Assembly: GCF_040802235.1 (NCBI RefSeq)
Contig: NC_133166.1
Span: 1,178,001 to 1,242,000 of the forward strand
Length of the DNA stretch: 64,000 bases
Direction of reading: 5' to 3'
Source of the DNA: Manis javanica
Taxonomy: Eukaryota > Chordata > Mammalia > Pholidota > Manidae
A program made the translations under genes and the position numbers. This document shows positions 10,526 to 21,654 of the stretch, piece by piece. Each line of letters opens with the position of its first letter. Position 1 is the first letter of the stretch. The notes under the pieces are model-generated. The model saw only the letters and a program-made list of their open reading frames with translations, was not told the origin of the DNA and made no database searches.

Positions 10526-12690
10526 GTCTCCGTGGCCTCCAGAAAAGAAAATCAAGTAGGCTAATTTGAAACGAAGTAGAAGCAAAGAAAGGGGATTTAG
10601 GAGGGAATCAGGCCCTTTCTTAGCATCTTGAAAATCATACTATCTTGCTTGTGCTTGCTGCACCCAGTGTAAGGTAATATGTGCTAACTTGCCCTGACCC
10701 TGGGAAGGCTGTGGCTTTTTTTCTCCCACATTCTGCACCAAGCACTGGGGTCTCCAGGACCCCTCTTTCAGGTCTGGGGCAAAAGAGGGTGGGAGAGGCT
10801 TCTGAAGCCAGCAGAGAGGTCATGATACCAACAAATCCCTCCTTTGGTAGCTCCTGAAGGACCTGATGGTAGCACAGTTCTCCTTGGAGGAAACCATGTT
10901 TTTGGCAGGCACTTGGGAAGAGGGATGGGAGAGTCCAGCTGAGACCAGGCAGGTGGGGGTAGGGTACTGAACTCAACATCCCCATGCGCGGCTGGATGTC
11001 TGACATTCTCTCTCCAGGAGACCTTTTTTATTTTCCTCTGAGGTATGCTAGCCACATTCAACACCTGGTAGGTGTAGATAGTGGTTTCTGGTCTGAATAG
11101 GCAAGTATTCCCTGAGCCTGTATATATCCAAAGGCAGATTTTTGAATGATTAATCATCAATTATATATTTTCTTAAAACGGGACTTTTAAAATTAATCAA
11201 CAAAAACACAGTTTGCTGTATTTGAACAACTTCAGTTCAAGATATGGCAAGAGATAAGGAACTACTAACACCTATTTACAACCAAGCAACCTCCATTCTT
11301 TTAAAATGCTTTACTTAACCCTGTCTGCCCTTCCATACATAAGCAGAAAGTGTTTTCTTTTTAACTTTCCCTGAGCTCTCTCTACAGAGTAAAAAGTATA
11401 TGAAAACACTAGGGTTTGGGGGCCACTAGTTCCTACGGACTTTTCAGTTAGCCCTTAAATAGAGGTCTTTAACTGCCTGTTTAATATTTAATCTAAGCAT
11501 TAAATTGTCTCCTCAGACCTGGCAACTCATTCTCTTAGTAGTCCCTTTCAATTCACTGTGTACTCCCTGCCTTCTGGAAGATTCCGAGAGAGCAAATAAC
11601 TCTCCAGGTTACTAATGTTGCTCACACAGACCCAGCATTGTCTTTTCAATCAGGAGGGAACTTCATATCAGGAGGCCAGGCTTTCTTCCTACTTCCTTAA
11701 TTTCTCCCACCACCTGTACCACAGTTGACAAAGTAACTATTTATTGCCTGTCCCCTTTCCCATAACTATAAATTTTGAACCTGGGGTTTAATAACCAGAC
11801 AAACCACTATGAAATGGATCAAATATTTCTTATGAAGACTATACCATAAATTTCGAAGCACCCTGTCTTCTCATATAAACATTATGTCTTTGAAGATTTA
11901 AATGTATTTTCATTTTATTGTAAGTGATCTTAAATTGTATATCCTTCACACAACTTCACTCTGAATCTTTCAAGTACCTGCTGCTTCTGACTTAAAGTCC
12001 TGTTAAAAGTATTCCCCACTTTTCAAAAGATCATGTTAAGCCACTTCAGTTTCACAAAAGACCTACATGGATACCTGTTTCTGCTAATCCAAAGAAATCC
12101 AAAGAGGATTTTCACTTTTATAAAAGAAGGTGGCAAGCAAAACTAGTGTCCAGCGTGTTTTTTGCAATCAGCTGTTATAGAGGCAGCGCACCCTGAGCAG
12201 CGAGAGGGCCCTGCCCACTCCTTCCCAGGAACCATATTCAGCAGCTCAGCACAAGCCGCCAGAGCTGTGAACTGGGTCTCTGAGCACCTGTGCTTAGTCT
12301 CCATTTATTGTGTGCATCCGTTTTCAAGATGTGTCCTGTGGTATCAGAAAAGCCTTAAAGAGGGTTTTTATAGGGTATGGTAATGCTCAAAATTATTTCT
12401 ATGTAAATGAATGGTAATTGCCTCTTTGCTTTACATCATTTTGGCTCAGGAAAGCTTTCATAGACGTGCTCTACTTGGGGATAGTTGGGGAAACCTCTCC
12501 TGGAATTCCAGGTGACATAGCATTTTTGGCTGGCTGAGTTTGGAATTATCCTCTCTCTGTAAGATACTGTCCCTTCCCTTTTCCCCTCCCAGGAAAGTTT
12601 ATATCACTCATATACCTGGGATCTTATTTCTTCTATTGGTAATCCAAGTAACAGAGGAGAAAGAGAGACCGCGTTCCAGGAATAAGAATA
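10526..12690. other. Unassigned intergenic sequence between OR9Q2 and OR9Q1
   Basis: About 2.1 kb without a gene or clear repeat. Two overlapping minus-strand open frames (10635-11006 and 10768-11160, 123 and 130 aa) show no domain, signal peptide or recognisable composition, and look like chance ORFs. Confidence 0.5.
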
Positions 12691-12694
12691 AAAC

Positions 12695-12770
12695 AGAAAA
12701 ACAGTCCCGGGCGTGTTACTTAAACTCTTTGTCTCAGTTTCCCCATGCGGCCCCGTCCCTTGGGTTCTGC
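12695..12770 (+). repeat. MIR fragment
   Basis: 'gcgtgttacttaaactcttt' then 'gtctcagtttccccatgcgg' matches the MIR central core only. Confidence 0.6.
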
Positions 12771-12935
12771 TGAGGCACCCAGCAGATAGGGAGGTGAAGG
12801 TGGAGGACCAGCAGGCTCTGGGAGGCTCCGGGTGTGGTGGAGCTAGTGCGGAGCACAGGGACCCGGTGTGGGCCAGGGTTCCCTCCTGCCCTAGTGCGCC
12901 CCCATCCGTGAAGCTGACTCTGCAGATGGAAGTAT
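12735..12935. other. Small GC- and CpG-rich patch
   Basis: About 200 bp clearly richer in G+C than its surroundings, with at least seven CpG dinucleotides (for example in 'gcggccccgtccc', 'ggctccggg', 'gacccggtg', 'gtgcgcccccatccgtg'). Open frames on both strands here are a by-product of GC content. It lies 1 kb 3' of OR9Q1 and several kb upstream of OR9Q2. Confidence 0.45.
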
Positions 12936-13763
12936 GGGCAGTGGGAACTGTAGAGATTCAGCAAGTGCATTTTCAGGCCAGAAATGTGACAAGTGGGAGC
13001 TGGAACTGGTGGGAACAAAGAAAGGATGGGGCATATATCCAGCAGTGACAGCATTCAACAGACATGTTACTGTGGGTGATTTTTAGCAATTTGTGAGAGA
13101 CATCCCTGTGAATGACTACAAGAGTCTGAAGAATATTTGAGCAGGGCAGCTTTCTTCACCAGACTATCAAACTACGAACTTAATTTATTCATTAAAAATA
13201 AATGTAATCTAAATATTGAATCCTAGTTGATGACATAATTCTGAAGTGTATAGTGGTGCAAAATACTAATACTGATGTCTGCAACTTACTCTGAAATGCA
13301 CCAAAATATAGTGTGGACCGGTGGGTGGATTGATGGATGGTAAATGAAGAGCTTAGATTAGACATACGTGATAAAGCAAATATAACAAATGATGAGCAAT
13401 ACTGGAATCTAAGTATTGAGTATCAGGACTTCACTATGCATTATTTTCAACATTTCTATAGGATGGAAATCTTTCAGAGAACAGTTTGCAAAAACAACAT
13501 AATCTTGTTTAATTGCCATACACCTGTGAAGTGTGCCGCATCGGAATTACACAGGATTTAACTTCAGGTCCTTTGGTCCTTTGTCCTGGCAGTTTGAGCT
13601 CTCACCCCACTCTCTTCTCAGATGGCCTCTTCCTTTTCTTCCTTTCTCTCTCCACAACTAAAACTTCTGGTTCACATTCATTTTAACATTGAGCATGTTA
13701 TAAATAATGAGTGTCTGGAATGCCAGCAATCCAGATTCTCAGGATTTCCAAGGTTGGAAATGG
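12936..13763. other. Intergenic sequence downstream of OR9Q1
   Basis: AT-rich, no gene or named repeat. An ATTAAA-type hexamer on the minus strand near 13510 could end OR9Q1 transcripts; unconfirmed. Confidence 0.45.
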
Positions 13764-14699
13764 TTAGGACAACTTGGCCTTGTTGAAAAGTTTCCTCAGG
13801 GCCTCCTTCACCTCCCTGTTTCTCAGGCTATAGATGAGGGGGTTCAGCATGGGGATCACTGCTGTGTAGAGCACAGACACCACACGATCTTCTTGTGAAG
13901 ACTGGCCCGTGTTATCTCGCAGGTACATGAAGATGAGGGAGCCAAAGAACAAAGCAACAGCCACGAGGTGGGAGGCACAGGTGGAGAAGGTCTTGGCCCG
14001 GCCGCCGGCTGAGGGGATCCTCATGATGGCCACGATGATAAACAGGTAGGACACCAGGATCACCACCACACAGGCTGGTATGACAAAAATGGCAAACACA
14101 ATGATCACCACCTCCTGGGGGTAGCTGTCCCCACAGGTCAGCTTTAACAGAGGAGGGAGGTCACAGAAAATGAAGTTGATCTCATTGTTGCCACAGAAGG
14201 ACAGACTGAAGGCGGTGACCGTCCGCACCAACGCACTGCAGAAACCAGCAACATAAGCCCCGGCCGCCAAGCCCCAGCAGGCCTTCTGCGTCATGACGGT
14301 GACGTAAAGCAGGGGTCGGCACACGGCCACGTAGCGGTCATAGGCCATGAGGGCCAGGAGGTAGCAGTCAAGGGAGGCAAAGAAGGTGAAGAGGAAGAAC
14401 TGGGCTGCACAGCGTGCGTAGGGTAAAGCTGCCCCGTGCCCCCACAGCACGGCCAGCATCTGAGGGACGGTGACAGACGAGTAGCAGACGTCCGTGAAAG
14501 ACAGGTGACGCAGAAGGAAGTACATCGGGGTGTGGAGTCGGCCATCGACAGAGATCAGGACAGTCATGCTGACGTTCCCTAACAAGGTGATGAGATAGAT
14601 AAACAGAAACAGGAGGAAGAGAGGGAGTGCCTGCGCAGGACAGCCTGTGAAGGCGGTGAGGAGGAACTCCGTCACTAAGGTCAGGTTCTTCTCTGCCAT
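13764..14699 (-). CDS. OR9Q1: Olfactory receptor, OR9Q1 orthologue, 311 aa
   Basis: Class II odorant receptor, a seven-helix GPCR of olfactory sensory cilia; ligand unknown. Landmarks: sequon N5-L-T, GN in TM1 (41-42), PMYFLLRHLS (58-67), C97, MAYDRYVAVC (118-127), C169/C179/C189 in the second extracellular loop, SYLFII (217-222), KTFSTCASHL (236-245), PMLNPLIYSLRN (283-294). The start MAEKNLTLVTEFLL and the tail ending NKAKLS agree with what I recall of human OR9Q1. The frame is open 12 codons further upstream only to a TTG that lies inside the presumed intron, so the ATG at 14699 was chosen. Oddities: arginine replaces the usual serine or glycine at residue 64 in PMYFLLRHLS, and residues from about 73 to 262 are almost the same as in the neighbouring OR9Q2, unlike the N-terminal part. 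It is head-to-tail with OR9Q2, with about 7 kb between coding regions. Confidence 0.95.
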   Translation of the reverse strand: MAEKNLTLVTEFLLTAFTGCPAQALPLFLLFLFIYLITLLGNVSMTVLISVDGRLHTPMYFLLRHLSFTDVCYSSVTVPQMLAVLWGHGAALPYARCAAQFFLFTFFASLDCYLLALMAYDRYVAVCRPLLYVTVMTQKACWGLAAGAYVAGFCSALVRTVTAFSLSFCGNNEINFIFCDLPPLLKLTCGDSYPQEVVIIVFAIFVIPACVVVILVSYLFIIVAIMRIPSAGGRAKTFSTCASHLVAVALFFGSLIFMYLRDNTGQSSQEDRVVSVLYTAVIPMLNPLIYSLRNREVKEALRKLFNKAKLS

Positions 14700-14735
14700 G
14701 CAGCCAGAGGTATCTGAGAGGGTGAGGAGAAGCAA
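14700..14735 (-). promoter_or_regulatory. Candidate 3' splice site of the OR9Q1 coding exon
   Basis: On the minus strand 'cttctcctcaccctctcag' is a near-ideal pyrimidine tract plus AG (14715-14714). The exon would begin at 14713, 14 nt before the ATG at 14699. This also argues against the upstream in-frame extension. Confidence 0.75.
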
Positions 14736-14920
14736 GTTAGGATGCTCTAAATGACAGCTGAACTGTCTTTCTAGCTACACTTGCTGAAAATGTGCTATGG
14801 ACAAAATATGCCAGGTGCTGTGTACAGTTTCTGAAATAACTGGTCTCAACTCCTACATTCAAGGGAGTCCTTGACACAGAGTCATCTCAGTGCGTCAGGA
14901 ACACTGATACACATAAACAT
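14736..14920. other. Presumed intron 5' of OR9Q1
   Basis: Unique sequence; nothing recognisable. Confidence 0.4.
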
Positions 14921-14924
14921 TTTC

Positions 14925-15050
14925 AGATCAGAAGAGCACAGTCTCCCACCTTTATTGCTAACTGGCTAAGTGAGCCCTTGCAAGTCAGATAACCACCTTA
15001 ACCCCAAGTTCCCTATCGCCCCAATGGGGGTGGATCCATGGGGTCTTGCC
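14925..15050 (+). repeat. MIR SINE fragment
   Basis: 'tattgctaactggctaagtg' then 'cttgcaagtcagataaccac' and a 'cccctatcgcc ccaatggggg'-type end match the MIR core. Confidence 0.6.
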
Positions 15051-15085
15051 TGCCACAGGAAGACATGCCTCAGGATTCTGCCTGT

Positions 15086-15375
15086 TTTTCTGTATGATGA
15101 CCGCAACGCCTCCCTCATTTCTCCCTTATTTCAGCCTTTGCCTGGCTCAAGACAGCAGCCGTGTACCAAAATCCCTCCTGGCCTTCATACGTGCTTCTTG
15201 ACAATTCATCCTCCTAACTGTGGCCAGAGTGATATTTCTAAGACATCAATTTGACCATGTCTGATCTTCCTGTTTAAAGTCCTGCCGTGGAACCCCATCA
15301 AGGACAGGATATCACGAAGACCCCTCAGCATGCGGGCAAATACCCTCCATGAGATCTCCCCTACTTACTCACAAG
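15086..15375 (+). mobile_element. L2 LINE 3' fragment
   Basis: Typical L2 wording: 'ctgtggccagagtgatattt', 'ttgaccatgtctgatcttcc', 'tttaaagtcctgccgtggaa', 'acccctcagcatgcggg'. Diverged, non-coding. Confidence 0.75.
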
Positions 15376-15600
15376 TGCTTGAGTGATTCTTTTTAGGTCT
15401 CATAAAGTGCTTTAAAACAAAAGTTTAAGAACTCATTAAGATCGATCAATGCTCACAAAGGTAATAAGCCAGCCTTAAGTGTACCCTCCCATTTTCAACC
15501 TAACAATGTGCTTACTTAACCAAAAACTGCTGTCTTAATCAGAGCCCCTTAGTTTACCAAATATAGATTTTGTAAGAACTGATATTGTCCTAATAGTAGA
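15376..15600. other. Unassigned spacer
   Basis: Nothing recognisable. Confidence 0.4.
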
Positions 15601-15604
15601 AATG

Positions 15605-15815
15605 TCTAGATAGAAACTATTCTAAGTGATTAATACATTAACTCATTTAATCCGCACATCCACTTTAGAAGGTAGAAACTTTTATTATCCTTATTTTACA
15701 GAAGAGGAAACTGAGTCAGAGATAAGTAACATGCCCAAGATTGCATGGCTAGCAAAAGTGGGACTATTATTAGGAACAAAACTGCACACAGAAGCACTAT
15801 TTATCTGATAACGGG
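15605..15815 (-). repeat. MIR SINE, antisense
   Basis: 'taactcatttaatccgcaca', 'tattttacagaagaggaaac', 'cagagataagtaacatgccc' and 'attgcatggctagcaaaagt' give a nearly complete antisense MIR. Confidence 0.85.
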
Positions 15816-17475
15816 CTTCCACATGCCTCACTCCTACAGACTGAGAGGACCCAGGAAACATCTGCCTCTAAGGAGACAAGCTTGAATCCCAGCACTGCAG
15901 TCTATTCACCTCTGAGGCTGATGGAGACTTTGTGCTAATGGATAGAAAGTCCTCTGGCAGAGCTGCAGTACAGCAGGATAAATAAGATATCAGATCATCT
16001 TTAAAGTGTTGATTTTGGCAGCTAGTCCAGTGTTGGACTGACATATTGGGGGAAATGATAAATAAAAGAAATTGGATCTCATGATCTGAACTATGCATAA
16101 ACCAAGAGAATCTGTTTTCTTACCTGAATTCTAATCCACCTTTCCCTGGCCAGTCCTCTTCTCTCTTTGTCCCCTAGTTTTCCTTTGTCTCTAAAAGGTC
16201 ATTTCTTTTCCACTGCCTGGAGAAGCATCCTAAGTGTGGCGGAGAGAGACCACTGCACTGGGTGGAGGGAGGTCTAGGTGGCTCTTGTCCTCCCGTACCT
16301 GCTCAGGTATGACCATGAGAAAGTTACTTAATCTCGTGGGATTTTGTTGTCCTTCCTCCTCCCCAACATCCCCTCACACACAGAAGTGGTGACTCAATGT
16401 GGGGACACTAACGTCATAGCTGCCTGAAAACAGTCCCTGTGCCGTGTCATCCTCAAGTCCCTTGCCATCAGCTTGTCAAGCTCTTTCTTCTCTCTCTTGC
16501 CTAAATCTCTCTGTTTCCACAATCTGGTAAATCTAGTTAAGATATATTCCTCACCCTGGTTTTTGCTCAGTTGCAGGCTGGGGTAGTAATTGCAGAACAG
16601 CCTCTTCCTAAGGCTTCCTGGCTCCAGCACAAATCCCTTCTGGAGAAGACTAATTGTTGCTACAAAAGCTCTGAAGTCCCCAGCCAATGGCTGAAGTGGT
16701 CTCTAAGGAAAGGCAATTATTGCTCATCTGGCTTCTTAGCAAGGCACCTGAGCCCAACCACAGCTCCTAAAGCCCCTGAGTGGGGTCTAGGCACTCTGCG
16801 CTCCAGTTCTATCTGGTCTCTAGAGGAGTGACATGTCTCTGGCTTATCTTCTCTAGTCACAACAATGTCAAAAGTGGCACCCATTGCCACATCACAGTGG
16901 AACATGTCCTGGAGGAAGGGTGCTTTGCAAACACAAGCTTTGGTCCACATTATCCGGGAGGAAACACTGGAGACTTTACACAGAGACCTCAACGAGATGC
17001 ACTGTGTCTTTTTAAGTTTGCTCTCCCTGCTTCAAATGTTTCATTAACATTTCATCCAAATGTTTCATCCTTTTCCTTTTTTCCTTTTATAGAAAACAAA
17101 AGCCCAGGATGTTGCCCAGAGGAGAAATTGGCAAGGTCTCGCTGGCATAGCCTTTACACCTGTCGGCATCTTTGACATTGTGGTGGTTTTTATAACCCCA
17201 AATTCACAGGCATTTTGTTAAGTCATTGAATTTCAACATGTCTCTATTCAGAAAAGGAAGTAAGGAAAATGGAGAACACCAGAAAAACCATTCTCTTCAA
17301 CAATTATGAGAACCAAGAAAAAATGAAACCATATAGTTAGTTGATTTATTACTGTGCTAAGAGTTCGAAACAAAGAGCAAGGGATACAGAATGAAAGAAA
17401 CCCTTCCAAAAGGAGAAACACAATGCCTATCTAGAAGGAATGTGCAACTTAATAGGTAAGATCATTACCCACCCT
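15816..17475. other. Unassigned intergenic sequence
   Basis: About 1.7 kb of mainly unique sequence. Overlapping open frames on both strands at 16394-17175 (up to 131 aa) share no recognised domain and coincide with a GC-moderate stretch. No gene called. Confidence 0.5.
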
Positions 17476-17479
17476 ACAA

Positions 17480-17720
17480 AATAACAAGTACTAAATTCTT
17501 CAGACAAGTGTCCCAAAGGTGCTCTAGGGATGTAGTATAAGGCAAGACTACTTCCAGGTGGGGTACATCACGGAGGGCTTCCCAGAGGAGGTGAAAGACA
17601 GGGTGGACATCAGGGAGAGGACGTGATGAGCAAACTCTTCAGAAGAGATCAGTATGACTACTCCTGGGCAGTGAGTGAGACTCTGGTAGGCAAGACCAGG
17701 ACTAAGGTGAGGTAAGTAAG
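17480..17720 (+). repeat. Mammalian-wide dispersed repeat, diverged fragment
   Basis: 'cacggagggcttcccagagg aggtgaaagacagggtggac' order resembles the 'tcagggaaggcctcactgag aaggtgacatttgag' segment of the family seen at 28990 and 59890. Confidence 0.4.
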
Positions 17721-18055
17721 GCACTTGCCTTGGGTACAAAAATTAAGGTTTTGCTAAAAATGTTAGTCAAGGACGTAAATAATAATGTAATATTATAAAT
17801 GTTAAAAATCTATGATGAACAAAATACGAAACTTCAAACACAGACAGCGCCGGCATCACTGATTTTCTTTTCTTCCGTCTGTCCTAGGGCTTCACAGAGC
17901 ACCGGGACTAGGAAATACGGGGGAAACAGGAAGGCAGCCCCGAGGCACCTCCAGGGGGCAGGCTTAACGAGTGTGCCTTTCAGTCATCTGGCGATATCCA
18001 TGTCTTTCCTGTTGACCCCCTCCTTGGGAAAAGAAAATGTAGGGAAGTCAACTTA
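17721..18055. other. Unassigned spacer
   Basis: Nothing recognisable; an 85-aa open frame (17799-18056) has no known domain. Confidence 0.45.
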
Positions 18056-18059
18056 AGAT

Positions 18060-18250
18060 CTAACACTTGCCAAGTATCCTTAACCACTCCAAAGCACTCT
18101 CTTCATCTGTCTTTACTAGAGCTCCGCGGCCTGAGAGGTAAGAGGACTCCTCGTTTGTACTGATGAGGAGAGGGCAAAAGGGGCCCAAGGTCATATAATT
18201 ACTTGGTGGGTGAGCTGGAAATCTTGTCTGTCCTGTGCACACTGGCTGCT
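18060..18250 (-). repeat. MIR SINE, antisense
   Basis: 'tgtactgatgaggagaggg', 'ggcccaaggtcatataatta' and 'ttggtgggtgagctggaaat' follow the antisense MIR order. Confidence 0.7.
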
Positions 18251-19620
18251 AATGGACTCTGTCCCGCCCCCATTCCCTCCTGCCCAAGAGGACATTTTTT
18301 TGTGACCACATGCACACACATGCACACCGGAGCTCATTGGATGAAGAGGTGAGTCCTCTGGGCTATGTTGTCTTAACAAATTATTGTAAAATCACAGCGG
18401 CTTTACACAGTAAGTTTGCTTTTGCCCAAGACAAATCCAGCATGAGCTAGGTAGTTCTCTTCCATCTCGTAGACCTCACATTTGGAACAAGTGGCCTTCA
18501 AGATTGCTGGTGCTGAGAAAGAGCAAGGAAAGATCATGTAGAACATCACTAAGGACCAGGCCTGGAAGTGGTCTGCCTCACTCCACCCACATCCCAGGGA
18601 CCTGAATCCACTCATGTGGGTTCAACATAACTTCATGGGGTGCTAGAAAATGTGCACAATCACAAGGATATTTTTGCAAATGTTTGGGCTAAAATCTCTG
18701 CCACACCACCATTCTTCATGCAGTATAAACTTTAGTATCACCTCCCACATACACCTTGGCAAAATGTCCAAGGACACTCAAGGACTCACAACTGCATTGA
18801 CATGGCTCCATTTTCCTGCTTCTGCTAAAGCATCCTTTATTCTGGGGCTGACTTCCCATCTTCCCATGACCACTCGCCCTTCCAGTACCACATCACACCA
18901 AGCAAGCAGCATGACTTTTTCTCTTTTTCCTTCCTTCTCTAAAGTAAAATTAATAATGTTTGTTTGGGTAACAGATTTATAATAAAGAAATTGAAGAAAA
19001 CTGAAGAGTTCATAGTATTGCACAAATTAGAATTGAATAACTGATGTCATTGGGCTATAAATTTCCCAGCTACTCCCATCACAAAGAATTTGTCACTGGC
19101 TGCTCCTCACTGTCACCTTAAGCCTGCCTGTTCCCATATGAACCCATCTCTTTCTTTGTCGAGATAATCTTATTTATATCTCTCTTCCCCAGTTCCCCAG
19201 TCTTTCAAATTCCTATTCAACTCACTCCACTGGGAGAAGACTCAAAATTCTTTAAATATTGTTATACATCACAATCTAAATCTTTAATATCCAAATGCCT
19301 TCCATTTAGATGATACATTAGAGGTTCTTAATCTCATAATCAAAATGTCCTTTAAGGCATTTTTCTCAGCAAGGAGGAATTTCTCTCTTTAATAGAAGAA
19401 AATTGGGTCAAACCTCAGCTAACATTTAATTTTCTTGTTTTTAGATTTAACATAACAAGAAAAGATTCAGTGCTCAAAGACATGTAGGAAACAGAGTTAT
19501 GTGAAGTTAAACAATTGTCTTTACTAAAGGATTTCTTGGAGACTTTAGTAAGATGATATACTTTACAAATCTCCAAAATGAAGTATATATTATGCAGCAA
19601 TTCTCAAAAGTACTCAGCCA
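18251..19620. other. Unassigned intergenic sequence
   Basis: Unique-looking; short open frames on both strands at 18403-19023 show no domain. No RNA gene or clear repeat. Confidence 0.5.
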
Positions 19621-19621
19621 T

Positions 19622-20160
19622 AAAACATGACTTAGCTACTGTGGTGTGATAAACACCCACAAATTTAGTGGCACATGGTAAGCATTTATTCTCACACTCA
19701 TAGGTCTATGGCTCAGCCAGGATTTGGTTTATCCAGGCAGGGCTTCACTAGCTTGAACAAGCTCAGGCTTGGCTCCTGATTTGTTTCATGTGTCTCTCAT
19801 TAGTGCACAGTCAAAGCTACCCAGGACGTTCCTCTAACAACAGCACAAGTACAAGTGGGAAAGCCCCATTATAAAAGAACATTTCAAGTGCTTACATCAA
19901 GTCTACCAATGTCCATCAGCCAAAGAAAGTCACATGGTCAAAGAAGGTCCTTGGAGCAGGGGAGTATATTTTACAGTGGGAGAGGACTAGTGAGAATGTT
20001 TTCCAAACAATAATCTATTCTTCCTTGTTGTCCATAAATACTCATATCCTATTCCCCACAATCACGTGTAAGATACACTCACCACCACCTCCCAACAACT
20101 TCAAAAAGCTACATCACTGGGATCAAAGTCTAGGAATTTATGATCTCTATCAGGTCCACA
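19622..20160 (-). mobile_element. Ancient dispersed transposon fragment (class uncertain)
   Basis: Contains 'gtggtgtgataaacacccac', 'aaatttagtggcacatggta', 'ttattctcacactcataggt', 'gctcagccaggatttgg' and 'gtcacatggtcaaagaaggt'. This is the word order of a common mammalian repeat that reads '...caaaccaccccaaaatttagtggcttaaaacaac...' in young form. I cannot tell from memory whether it is LTR or hAT derived. Confidence 0.5.
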
Positions 20161-20545
20161 TGCAGCTCTCCTTGGTCTAGAGAACTAAGAACTAAAAAGA
20201 CAAGTTATCTGTCTGCCCCACAAATATCCAGACTACATTGAATAACCACAGTGAACACAGCCATCAGAGAGGGGGGAGAACGGCAGCCACATGAAAGTTA
20301 CTGATCCAAAGCAATCCTGAAATCCTCCTGGGCAAATATTGCCATGTCCTCCTTCTCTGAGGGAGGAAATGTGCCTCATCAGGCCATGAGTCTTCTCCGT
20401 GGTGGGGAGTGTGCCTTGTGGCCCTTAGAAAATACTGTGACTATTAGATCTTTTCATACTCTCAAGTACCTTAATCCTAAATGTAGATGACTTCTATTTA
20501 GCCTTTTCTCTTCCAGTTAGGATTCTCTAATCCCTTAGAGTTAAC
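20161..20545. other. Unassigned spacer
   Basis: Nothing recognisable; possibly the continuation of the preceding repeat. Confidence 0.4.
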
Positions 20546-20549
20546 CAGA

Positions 20550-20775
20550 AGAAAGACATTATAAGCATTGGTCAAGAATATGAATTCTGATATCAGATTG
20601 GCTGTGTCTGAATTCTTGCTCCATAACTTTCTAGCAGTATGATCTCAGGAAATATGCATAATCTCACTGTTCTTCAATTTCCTCATCTGTAAATTGGGAA
20701 CATTACCAACCTCTTAAAGTAATGGAAGAAATTAAATGAAAGAGAAATAAGTGAGAGAAAGTACATTTAGTCTTC
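20550..20775 (+). repeat. MIR SINE
   Basis: Complete MIR: 'aagaatatgaattctgatat', 'tctgaattcttgctccataa', 'aatttcctcatctgtaaatt gggaacatta' and 'gaagaaattaaatgaaag'. Confidence 0.85.
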
Positions 20776-20959
20776 AGTAAGGTAGCCTGATCTTCACCAT
20801 CAGAAGGGTGTTTCCCAAACCACTTTCCATATTCAACCACTCTTCCTACTTCCTATCTGAATATTTACACATTCAATGACATTGTAGAGTTCACACCAAC
20901 TGGTTACTTCAAGATAGCAGTAAAACTTTCTAGCTGGGTTTTAATGAATGTACAAACCA

Positions 20960-21095
20960 CTAATAATAATGGCTATGACTTCAAAAATAACCAACATACC
21001 TGAGTGCCCACTATGTGGCAGGTACCATGCCAAGCACTTTCCATGTAACTTCTCCCTTAAAATTATAAAGCACTCAAGCAAAATGTAGTATTTCT
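20960..21095 (-). repeat. MIR SINE fragment, antisense
   Basis: 'gagtgcccactatgtggcag gtaccatgccaagcactttcc' is the antisense MIR 3' portion. Confidence 0.75.
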
Positions 21096-21254
21096 GATCA
21101 TATAAGGAAATATCCTCATAGATGGTAAAGTATTCTTTCTTTGGATGGTAGTTCTTAAAAATCCATTATGCAATTGTCCTCTCTTCATCTCCTTATCCCA
21201 TTTTGCTCTTCTCTAGCTTGATATTAATGTTACTGCTGATGTCAACCTTCCCTG

Positions 21255-21480
21255 TTGTTGCTGTTGCATAAATTTTTTATGTATTTTCTAATTGAAATAT
21301 AGTTGATATATAATTGGTTCCAGGTGTACAACATAGCAATTCAACAGTTATCTACATCATTAAATGCTCACCCCAAAAAGTGCAGTACTCTCTGTCAATA
21401 TAGAAAGATGCCATTACATAATTTCATTCCAAATCTTTATCAGTATTTGTCCCCATTAAAAGACAGAATTTCTTTGTTGA
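21255..21480 (-). mobile_element. L1 3' UTR fragment, antisense
   Basis: 'attgaaatatagttgatata', 'ggttccaggtgtacaacat' and 'agcaattcaacagttatcta' are the reverse complement of the L1 3' UTR, the same part seen at 57960. It lies just 3' of the OR pseudogene. Confidence 0.75.
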
Positions 21481-21654
21481 TATCCTGTCTTTGTCTTTCA
21501 CTGCTTTCCCTAGAGGCAGGCTTCTTGGGCAACTCCGTACTGGAAGATTCTTTACCTCTGGGGGCCTGGTTCCATCCCTTGTGTGCTGCAAAGACCTGCA
21601 AATGATAAAGAGAGGCCAGATGATTAGTGAACGGAGGAGTCTTTTGATGAGCAT

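Noticed and set aside
10635-11160. Overlapping 123-aa and 130-aa minus-strand frames
   Set aside because: Two frames open over the same DNA, no domain, no splice or codon evidence.
16394-17175. Several overlapping frames on both strands (up to 131 aa)
   Set aside because: Mutually overlapping in different frames, no recognised protein family.
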